NCBI GenBank assembly: GCA_002392325.1
Contig: DGGS01000075.1
Span: 1-7,094, forward strand
Source: Bacteroidales bacterium UBA3868
GTDB taxonomy: Bacteria; Bacteroidota; Bacteroidia; Bacteroidales; WCHB1-69
Direction: 5' to 3'
Length of the DNA stretch: 7,094 nucleotides
Part shown: piece by piece, positions 1 through 6,076 of the stretch
How positions within the stretch are numbered: position 1 is the stretch's first letter
How the letters are laid out: every line of letters starts with the position of its first letter
Notes under the pieces: model-generated
What the model saw: the letters and a program-made list of their open reading frames with translations, nothing else
Databases searched by the model: none
What the model was told of the DNA's origin: nothing
Position numbers and translations under genes: made by a program

Positions 1-1056
1 AAGGAACGCGACCCGCAGGCGGATTTCCGTTGTTGGGGCGGCGACCTTATGGAGCAGGCGGGCGGCGATATCGTAAAACATTATAAGGAACTGGCTTTCA
101 TGGGTTTCTTTGAGGTGATTACCCACCTGAATGAGATTCTCCGCAATTTCAAGATCTGCCAGACCGACATTTTGCTGTATGAGCCAGATGCTGTCATTCT
201 GGTGGATTATCCGGGATTCAACCTCCGCATGGCCAAATTCGCCAAAGAGCAGGGCTTCAAGGTCATCTATTACATCTCTCCGCAGATTTGGGCATGGAAG
301 AAGGGCAGAATCAAGAAAATCAAGAAATATGTGGATGAAATGATGGTGATTTTGCCTTTTGAGGAGGAATTTTATGCCAAAAACGGCATGAAAGTGCATT
401 ATGTGGGGCATCCGCTGTTGGATGCGGTAAACTGCGATTTGCACCAATCCGAAGAGGTGCTTCGTTTTCGTGAACAGTATGAGTTGGACGACCGCGAGAT
501 TATTGCCCTGTTGCCTGGGAGCCGCAAACAGGAGATTACCGCCATTCTTCCGCAAATGCTCAAGATGATCCCCCTGTTTCCACAGTATCAGTTTGTGGTT
601 TCCGTGGTGGATTGGCAACCGGCGGAACTGTATGACAAGTATCTGAAGAAGTATTCCGTAAAAAAAGTGAAAGGCAACGCCTATCCGATGTTGGCTAATG
701 CGAAGGCCGCCATTGTGGCCTCGGGTACTGCTACGCTGGAAACCGCTATGATCGGCACCCCGGAAGTGGTGTGCTATGCGGGTAATGAATTGTCGTATCT
801 TATTGCCAAACAGTTGATTACGGGTATTAAGTATATTTCTTTGGTGAATTTGATTATGGACAAACCGGTGGTGGCGGAATTGATACAGCACGATTATGAC
901 ACCCCGCACTTGCAGAAAGAGCTCCAGCTTATCACCGAGGATGAGTCGTATATTGCCGCCATGAAAGCGGATTACAAGCAGCTGGTCACGCTCTTGGGCG
1001 ACGGCTCCGCTTCCGCCAAAGCGGCTGAAATTGTGACAGATGCATTGTCAAACTGA
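1..1056 (+). CDS. lpxB: Lipid-A-disaccharide synthase LpxB, 5'-truncated by window edge
   Basis: LpxB (glycosyltransferase family 19) joins UDP-2,3-diacylglucosamine to lipid X, making the lipid A disaccharide at the inner face of the cytoplasmic membrane. The reading frame is open from base 1, and the codons before the first ATG (49) already encode family sequence (DPQADFRCWGGDL), so that ATG is internal. About 25 residues, including the usual N-terminal GEASGD segment, lie outside the window. Visible family blocks, numbered from base 1: YPGFNLR and YYISPQIWAWKKGR in the N-terminal half, LLPGSRKQEI around residues 171-180, ASGTATLE around 240-247 and LVNLIMDKPVVAELIQ from about 281. The last two belong to the C-terminal, UDP-sugar-binding half. 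The gene ends normally at TGA 1054-1056. No terminator follows, and the next gene's promoter overlaps the 3' end. Identification is firm; only the start is missing. Confidence 0.96.
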   Translation, partial: KERDPQADFRCWGGDLMEQAGGDIVKHYKELAFMGFFEVITHLNEILRNFKICQTDILLYEPDAVILVDYPGFNLRMAKFAKEQGFKVIYYISPQIWAWKKGRIKKIKKYVDEMMVILPFEEEFYAKNGMKVHYVGHPLLDAVNCDLHQSEEVLRFREQYELDDREIIALLPGSRKQEITAILPQMLKMIPLFPQYQFVVSVVDWQPAELYDKYLKKYSVKKVKGNAYPMLANAKAAIVASGTATLETAMIGTPEVVCYAGNELSYLIAKQLITGIKYISLVNLIMDKPVVAELIQHDYDTPHLQKELQLITEDESYIAAMKADYKQLVTLLGDGSASAKAAEIVTDALSN

Positions 1057-1073
1057 AAAATTGTATATTTTTG
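1045..1073 (+). promoter_or_regulatory. Bacteroidota-type promoter for the surface-protein genes
   Basis: TATTTTTG at 1066-1073 matches the Bacteroidota primary-sigma -7 consensus TAnnTTTG exactly. A TTG at 1045-1047, 18 bases upstream, fits the -33 element, although it still lies inside the end of lpxB. Transcription would start around 1078-1081, leaving a leader of about 40 bases that is very AT-rich just before the ATG at 1121. This is typical for this phylum, where Shine-Dalgarno sequences are often absent. It is the only good promoter I see in the intergenic DNA of the window, so it probably drives 1121 onward. The consensus is known from the literature; its use here is inferred. Confidence 0.72.
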
Positions 1074-1120
1074 CAACATTTAATGTGATAGTTCGTTATT
1101 AAATTTATATAGCATATAAA

Positions 1121-1564
1121 ATGAGAAATAGTATATCTTTTTTGACCGTTGCGGTAACCCTGTTGTTAGGGTCTTTTGCAGAAGTTTCCGCTCATGATGT
1201 GGACTTCGGTAGTGCGCAATATGTGAATGTGATGGTGGCTGATACTATGCCGTTCTATGTCCCTAATGCGTTTACTCCCAATAACGATGGTGTGAATGAG
1301 TATTTTATGCTGAAATATGAACTGACGCCGGAAGAAACTTTCGCCACATTTTTCATGATGATTTGCGACCGATATGGGAATGTGCTGTTCAAGACCTACA
1401 ACCCGACCGCATACTGGGACGGGAAGGATAAGAATGGAGTGCTTTGCCCCGCTGGCGTGTATTCCTATGTCATCAAGTACAAATTACGCCGTAATACCAA
1501 AGTTGAACAAGTCAACAAAAACGATTTGGAGGTTCGTACGGGTAGTGTCGTGCTGATACGATAA
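1121..1564 (+). CDS. Small secreted protein made almost only of a type IX (type B) sorting domain
   Basis: The 147-residue product has a clear Sec signal peptide: RN at the start, a hydrophobic core at residues 5-20, and likely cleavage after VSA at 24. A short linker of ~20 residues follows, then a CHU_C/TIGR04131-type C-terminal domain from about residue 44 to the end. Diagnostic features are VPNAFTPNNDGVN at 47-59, a DRYGNVLF strand, NPTAYWDGKDKNG, CPAGVYSYVIKY and the final GSVVLIR. In known systems this domain directs export through the type IX secretion system to the cell surface. No catalytic or binding domain is present; the linker (QYVNVMVADTMPF) resembles the last strand of a PKD-like domain that normally precedes the sorting domain. 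It has its own promoter upstream and lies 34 bases before a large protein with a homologous C-terminus. It may be a mini-cargo or the remnant of a larger cargo gene. The coding call is firm; its role is unknown. Confidence 0.88.
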   Translation: MRNSISFLTVAVTLLLGSFAEVSAHDVDFGSAQYVNVMVADTMPFYVPNAFTPNNDGVNEYFMLKYELTPEETFATFFMMICDRYGNVLFKTYNPTAYWDGKDKNGVLCPAGVYSYVIKYKLRRNTKVEQVNKNDLEVRTGSVVLIR

Positions 1565-1598
1565 TGATTATGTAATATTCCCATTTCCCCCACTCGAG

Positions 1599-4508
1599 AT
1601 GAAAAGGATCGCTTTTTTTCTGTTCGTTTTCCTGTCTGTTAACGTAAACGCTTTATTTGCTCAGGATATTATCATGACCAACACCTCGGTGGTGCAGGGT
1701 ATTACAGAGGATAGTCGAGCTTTTTATGATCCCGGTGGACAGAATGGGGATTTCGGTCTTGGCATTCGTGACACGCTTACGATGCGCAATTCCATGTCAG
1801 GCCAAGGCACGCTGAGCGTGATTTTTGATGATTTTGCCATGGGTTATGGCGATACTTTGTATGTTTTCGACAGTCAGACGTGCGACCCGAACCATTTGAT
1901 TGGCTTCTACAACTCCGTAAATTCTCCCGAGGAGGTTTCCACGGTCTCAGGCTATCTTACCTTTGTCTTTCATTCCGACAGTATTCATGATTATGGCATC
2001 TTGAAGTCGGGTTGGGTGGCACGCGCTTATGTGACTCCGGCTAATCCCGATCAACTTTGGCTTAATTCTGATAATCAAGGGCTCACCATGACATCTTGTA
2101 ATTTCAAGTTCTATGATTCAGGTGGCCCAGGGAATATGACAACCAATACCGGAACTGTATGGTGTGAGCTTCAATCGCCTGTATCTCATGTGAAACTGGA
2201 ATTCCAATCTTTCAATGTGGCTGGTGTGATGAAGATTTACGATGGGCAGTATTATGATCCCAATAAACGTTTGATAGGTCAGTGGCATTCCACTACCGTG
2301 GGGCCTACGGGAAAACCACCTGTGTTGTTTTCTTCCGGAAACACCTTGACAGTTGAATATGTGAGTGCTGCCGGTGATATGAACAAGCCAGGTTGGGAGG
2401 CCACGGTGAGCTGCGTTACTGAGCTTTTTGAAAGCCCCGATGGTTCGGCCTGCCCCAGTGTTGTGAGTCAAAATGAGTTGGGAGAAGACTTGCCAGATAC
2501 GTTATACCATACATGCGGGGTGCCTATCATTTTGTCGGCTAAGGTGACCGCTACCGGAAGATATACTAACGACTATACGGTGAAATCCATACCATTTAAT
2601 CCGCCATATCCTTTCACGGCGGGTACATCTTGCAACGCTAATGATGATGATAGCTGGTTGGCACAAGTGTCATTAGGATTTACTTTTTCATTTTTTGGTA
2701 ATAATTATACTACGGTTTATCCAGGAACAAATGCCATAATATCTTTAGAACCAAGATCAGGATCTTGTAATTGGAAGTACGGTACACCCCCGGCAAATCC
2801 ACCATATACCAATATTTCTGGAAACCAGACCCAAGGTCATCCATATAATTATGAAAATGCCATTTATGGAGTGTATCATGATGTGCATTGTGCACATTAT
2901 TCAAATGGTGGTGCTGTTCGTAAGGGCGTTTTAGGTGAATACCCTTGTCGATCTTTTGTTTTCAATTATGATCACATTGCCTTGTTTGGTAATGATAGTG
3001 AGCAAGGAAGCACTCCCAATGAGTATGATAATGGTTATTATAACACCTATCAGATGGTGATGTATGAGGGCACTAACATTATTGACATCTATGTGAAGCA
3101 TTGTAGCAAGGGACAGACTGCCACCAGTATTGATGGGAAGGAAGGTGTAATTGGTTTACACAACAAATCCTCTTCACAAGTATTATTGGCTCCAGGTAGA
3201 GGCCCTGACTGGTGGGTGAATCCAGGTAATCCCCAAAACGAGAATATCAAAAAGAATCAGGCTAATGACGAGGCTTGGCGTTTTACTCCCATTACACCAA
3301 TGGATGAAGCCGCCACTATTGACTGGTTTGCCAATACGGTTTCTGACTCTACCTGTGTGGGACACTCCAAGAAACTGGTGGTGGACCCTCAGGATTCAAC
3401 AGATTACATCGTAAGATATCACTTTACAAATGCGGGTAATAATCCATTCGACCTGTATGACACCGTGCACGTGATTGTGACGGTGCCGAAGTTGTCGCTG
3501 GATACTTTTACCGTTTGTCCAGGAAAAACGGTTAAGTTGGAGCCAATTTACAGTGACACAACGGAAATACATCCGGAGAGTTTCTTGTGGAACACCTCAG
3601 ACACAACAGATACCCTCAGCATTCGAGCAATGCAGACCCAGGAATATGAGCTAACCGTTCTTTTTGACAACAACTGCCGCCGTACCGCCAGAACTGTCGT
3701 GAATGTGGACACTATGGCTATTCCGCATATTTCCGGCGACTCGGTGATCTGCTATGGAGACCAGGCCCGTTTGGTGGCCCAGGTGGACAGTCCGACCTAT
3801 GTTTTGCGTTGGGGCAACGGATACGAGGGTGATGTGCTGGTGGTTCGCCCCACCGATACTTCCACCTATGTGGTGAAAGCCATCGAACCCTCTGATGAGG
3901 AATGCTTTACCACGGATACCATAACCGTCGTGGTTCTTCCATTGCCCGAATTGTCATTTACCTATTCGCCTGAATCAGTGGTGATTGAAAGGGGCGTGGG
4001 TACGCTGACCTGCTTCACGGATTGTGACCCCGATTACAATATAGTCTGGAATTTTAATGACCGGTATAATCCCGAAACTTCCATAATTGAGGATTTGCAT
4101 TCCGTCACCCATGATTTTACCCATGTGGGATCATACGATGTTACGCTATCCGCCACCAATCAGTATGAATGTCGCGATTCTGTGACGGAACATGTGCGAG
4201 TGTATGTGCCGGTTTCCTTTATGGTGCCCAATGCTTTCACTCCGAATGATGATGGACTTAACGATTACTTTATCCCCGTTTATGAAGGCGTTGAATTGGC
4301 ACAATATCTGATGCTGGTTTATGACCGTGCCGGACGGCTGGTGTTCAAATCCACCAATCCGACTGTAGGTTGGGACGGGCGTGATTTTAACGGCCAACTC
4401 TGTCCGCAAGGTGTGTACACCTACTATATCCATCATTGGACTCAAATGGATGATTTGCGGGGAACGGGTCAGCCTGCCATTACGGGCGGTGTAACCTTGA
4501 TTCGATAA
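1599..4508 (+). CDS. Large modular type IX-secreted surface protein (CUB-like x2, nidogen-like, Ig-like, PKD, CHU_C)
   Basis: The 969-residue product starts with a Sec signal peptide (MKRIAFFLFVFL core, cleavage near residues 20-22, ...LFAQ). Two CUB-like beta-sandwich domains follow at about 27-144 and 160-272. Each opens with FYD-P/S-GG (42-47 and 171-176) and ends in a GW pair (W139, W266). A nidogen-like module spans about 322-565, running from YTVKSIPFNPPYPF through FTFSFFGNNY, PCRSFVFNYDHI and the QMVMYEGTNIIDIYVKHC strand pair to AWRFTPI. Ig-like segments lie at ~568-629, 630-703 and 704-780, then a PKD domain at ~781-872 (NIVWNFND; DFTHVGSYDVTLSATN). The CHU_C sorting domain covers ~875-969 (VPNAFTPNDDGLNDYF, GWDGRDFNG, CPQGVYTYYI, final GGVTLIR). 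These modules suggest a non-enzymatic adhesin or matrix-like protein exported to the surface by the type IX system; the ligand cannot be told. The middle of the gene is AT-rich (separate entry). Domain limits were judged by eye. Confidence 0.9.
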   Translation: MKRIAFFLFVFLSVNVNALFAQDIIMTNTSVVQGITEDSRAFYDPGGQNGDFGLGIRDTLTMRNSMSGQGTLSVIFDDFAMGYGDTLYVFDSQTCDPNHLIGFYNSVNSPEEVSTVSGYLTFVFHSDSIHDYGILKSGWVARAYVTPANPDQLWLNSDNQGLTMTSCNFKFYDSGGPGNMTTNTGTVWCELQSPVSHVKLEFQSFNVAGVMKIYDGQYYDPNKRLIGQWHSTTVGPTGKPPVLFSSGNTLTVEYVSAAGDMNKPGWEATVSCVTELFESPDGSACPSVVSQNELGEDLPDTLYHTCGVPIILSAKVTATGRYTNDYTVKSIPFNPPYPFTAGTSCNANDDDSWLAQVSLGFTFSFFGNNYTTVYPGTNAIISLEPRSGSCNWKYGTPPANPPYTNISGNQTQGHPYNYENAIYGVYHDVHCAHYSNGGAVRKGVLGEYPCRSFVFNYDHIALFGNDSEQGSTPNEYDNGYYNTYQMVMYEGTNIIDIYVKHCSKGQTATSIDGKEGVIGLHNKSSSQVLLAPGRGPDWWVNPGNPQNENIKKNQANDEAWRFTPITPMDEAATIDWFANTVSDSTCVGHSKKLVVDPQDSTDYIVRYHFTNAGNNPFDLYDTVHVIVTVPKLSLDTFTVCPGKTVKLEPIYSDTTEIHPESFLWNTSDTTDTLSIRAMQTQEYELTVLFDNNCRRTARTVVNVDTMAIPHISGDSVICYGDQARLVAQVDSPTYVLRWGNGYEGDVLVVRPTDTSTYVVKAIEPSDEECFTTDTITVVVLPLPELSFTYSPESVVIERGVGTLTCFTDCDPDYNIVWNFNDRYNPETSIIEDLHSVTHDFTHVGSYDVTLSATNQYECRDSVTEHVRVYVPVSFMVPNAFTPNDDGLNDYFIPVYEGVELAQYLMLVYDRAGRLVFKSTNPTVGWDGRDFNGQLCPQGVYTYYIHHWTQMDDLRGTGQPAITGGVTLIR
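2641..3120 (+). other. AT-rich compositional block inside the large surface-protein gene
   Basis: By hand count G+C here is 181 of 480 bases (about 38%), with the first 120 bases near 33%. By contrast 2401-2520 is about 53% and 3721-3840 about 58%. The block coincides with the nidogen-like module. The gene's five AGA arginine codons (2559, 2754, 3198, 3414, 3690) all lie in or around this middle part, whereas arginines in the first and last parts use CGN or, twice, AGG. The frame is intact throughout. The likely reading is that this module has a different history from its flanks. Confidence 0.6.
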
Positions 4509-5156
4509 ATGTCACGGATTCTGAAAATTACGATGATGCTTTGCTGCGGCATTCTCTTGTTGGGAATGTCGGGTTGCGCCACTGCGCAAGTGGCGCAGGA
4601 TACGATTGCGGGACCGCAAATTGACACGGTACTTGCTTCGGTGGACACAATGCCTCCCCTGGCTTCCGGTTACCAGTGGCTCTCCTATCGAGGCAAGGCC
4701 GATATCGTCGATACCGGTGGCACACGCACCTGCAACTTCTTCTTTGTGAACCGTGTGGATAGTATTATCTATTTGAATGTCAGCGCATACGGTATTGAGG
4801 TGATGCGGGCGGTGCTAACCCCTGACAGCATCAAATATGTCAACAAACTTACCTATCAGTACTATGCGGGCACCTACGCGCCCCTTCGGTTGTTGTTGAA
4901 ACGGCCGGTGAACTTCGCTCTGGTACAGGACATATTGCAAGGATACGGCGATGAGCGTCTGGCGCACTCATCCTTTTCGTGCGAATATCATGATTTTGCC
5001 GCAATGGATTCCACCCGTTCCTTTTTTACGGAAATGATATTGAAAGACTTGAATCATCTGGTTGAAATTCAGGCCCATCTAAAGGTGATACGCTTTGATG
5101 TGCCAGGTCCCACGGGTATTAAAATTCCCGAGAAGTTCACGGAACTGAAACTATAG
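4509..5156 (+). CDS. DUF4292-family envelope lipoprotein
   Basis: The 215-residue product has a lipoprotein signal peptide: hydrophobic run at residues 5-20 and lipobox MSGC with the lipidated cysteine at C23. The mature part carries the hallmark stretches of DUF4292 (PF14125), a Bacteroidota family. These are a WLSYRGKADI strand from W57, DSIIYLNVSAYGIEVMRAVLTPDS ending in the very conserved TPDSIKYVN region (104-112), YQYYAGTYAPL, and the ALVQDILQG block (D141-G145). I recall the family being placed near the LolA/LolB half-barrel fold, which would fit a carrier of lipid or lipoprotein in the envelope, but no function is established. The ATG follows the TAA of the surface-protein gene with no spacer (TAAATG), so translation of the two is probably coupled; its stop overlaps the queG start. 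At 215 residues it may be a little shorter than many relatives. Family call fairly sure, function open. Confidence 0.85.
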   Translation: MSRILKITMMLCCGILLLGMSGCATAQVAQDTIAGPQIDTVLASVDTMPPLASGYQWLSYRGKADIVDTGGTRTCNFFFVNRVDSIIYLNVSAYGIEVMRAVLTPDSIKYVNKLTYQYYAGTYAPLRLLLKRPVNFALVQDILQGYGDERLAHSSFSCEYHDFAAMDSTRSFFTEMILKDLNHLVEIQAHLKVIRFDVPGPTGIKIPEKFTELKL

Positions 5157-6070
5157 TGGTGATGCGTTCCGATCAAGTGAAGCAATGGATTCTGGATGCC
5201 GGTTTCTCTCATGTGGGCATTGCTCCGGCGCACGCTTTGTGCGAGGCGGAGGAGCGGTTTATGGCTGCCATAGGGGAGGGGAGGCACGCGGACATGCGCT
5301 TCCTGGAACGCGATGTGCACAAGCGCTTCGATCCTGTGGAACTGCTCCCCGGGTGCCAGAGTGTCATTGTGGCGGCTCTCGATTACCGCATTGCCGAGCA
5401 ACCCGCCAGCGACAAGTACCGGACTGCCCGTTACACTTGGATTGAGGACTATCATGTGCTGGTGAAACGGATGTTGCAAGAAGTGGTGAGCAAGATGTCG
5501 GAACAGAATTCGTCGGCGCAATGCCGCATCACGGTGGACAGCTCCTGCATTTCGGAAAAGAACTGGGCGGTAGAGGCCGGGGTTGGCTGCTATGGCAAAA
5601 ACGGTCTGGTGCACAACGATGACGGGTCTTATTTCGTGTTCGGCATTATTTTGACCACTTGCGCCTTCGATCACTACGATTCTCCGAAAAAATCGGACTG
5701 CGGCGATTGCATGTTGTGTGTGAACAGTTGTCCGGCCCAGGCATTGTCACCCTATAAAGTGGATGCGAACAAATGCTTTGCCTATCAGACGGTGGAGAAT
5801 AAAAATACTGATAATGAGGTGTTTGTAAGGGCTCCATTGGTCTTTGGATGCGATTGTTGTCAGGAGGTTTGTCCAAAAAACAAAAAAAATGCCGGTCTGC
5901 GTCCGAATGTATTGAAAAGTTCATTATTTTTGCGGCTCCAAAATGAGGAGATGGAAAACCTCTCACCGGAGGAATTCAAAACCTATTTTGGAGACACTGC
6001 GATGGCACGAAGGAAGTATGAGCGATTTAGCCGTGCCATATCTGCTAAAAAGTCTAAAAATTCAGAATAA
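5156..6070 (+). CDS. queG: Epoxyqueuosine reductase QueG, divergent
   Basis: QueG reduces epoxyqueuosine to queuosine in tRNA, using cobalamin and two 4Fe-4S clusters in the cytoplasm. With the first GTG as residue 1, the product has 304 residues, a normal length. The N-terminal part has the DUF1730 pattern: DMRFLERDVHKRFDP, CQSVIVAALDY, ARYTWIEDYHVLVKRML. A probable catalytic aspartate is D128 in ITVDSS. The ferredoxin part has C182, C185, C188 and C192-P, then C207, C232, C235 and C239-P, the full set for two clusters. The C-terminal PEEFKTYFGDTAMARRKYE also fits. Oddities: the usual ER and GWIGKN motifs read SEK and GCYGKN, and an extra C234 sits beside the cluster cysteines, so this is a divergent member. 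The GTG at 5156 shares a base with the preceding TAG; a second GTG and an ATG (5162) follow directly, and 5162 is an equally plausible start. Confidence 0.87.
   Translation: MVMRSDQVKQWILDAGFSHVGIAPAHALCEAEERFMAAIGEGRHADMRFLERDVHKRFDPVELLPGCQSVIVAALDYRIAEQPASDKYRTARYTWIEDYHVLVKRMLQEVVSKMSEQNSSAQCRITVDSSCISEKNWAVEAGVGCYGKNGLVHNDDGSYFVFGIILTTCAFDHYDSPKKSDCGDCMLCVNSCPAQALSPYKVDANKCFAYQTVENKNTDNEVFVRAPLVFGCDCCQEVCPKNKKNAGLRPNVLKSSLFLRLQNEEMENLSPEEFKTYFGDTAMARRKYERFSRAISAKKSKNSE
5925..5932 (+). promoter_or_regulatory. Possible internal -7 promoter box within queG
   Basis: TATTTTTG at 5925-5932 is identical to the -7 box before 1121 and matches TAnnTTTG. It lies about 145 bases upstream of the kdsD start and could give kdsD and the tRNA separate expression. 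No TTG or TTTG stands at the usual 18-20 base distance upstream, and the DNA encodes conserved QueG sequence (SSLFLRL), so it may be chance. Confidence 0.25.
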
Positions 6071-6076
6071 GGAATC

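Noticed and set aside
49..1056. lpxB starting at the ATG at position 49
   Set aside because: Codons 1-48 are open in the same frame and encode conserved LpxB sequence ending in GGDL, so this methionine is internal and the true start is outside the window.
1057..1120. Riboswitch or structured leader before the mini-cargo
   Set aside because: The leader is only ~40 bases and almost entirely A/T, with no conserved aptamer motif.
1121..1564. Mini-protein as a frameshifted fragment of the following large gene
   Set aside because: It has its own signal peptide, promoter and complete sorting domain, and the downstream gene is complete with its own signal peptide and sorting domain.
2752..2767. Perfect inverted repeat, 7-base arms with 2-base spacer
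   Set aside because: In 7 kb about two such short hairpins are expected by chance (7094 positions x 4 loop sizes / 4^7), and it lies in coding sequence.
2881..2897. Perfect inverted repeat, 7-base arms with 3-base loop
   Set aside because: Same chance expectation; it encodes His-Cys-Ala-His in the nidogen-like module and has no T-run or regulatory context.
5069..5674. 201-codon open frame on the minus strand
   Set aside because: It lies opposite the end of the lipoprotein gene and queG, both with strong family motifs; its translation has no recognisable family features.
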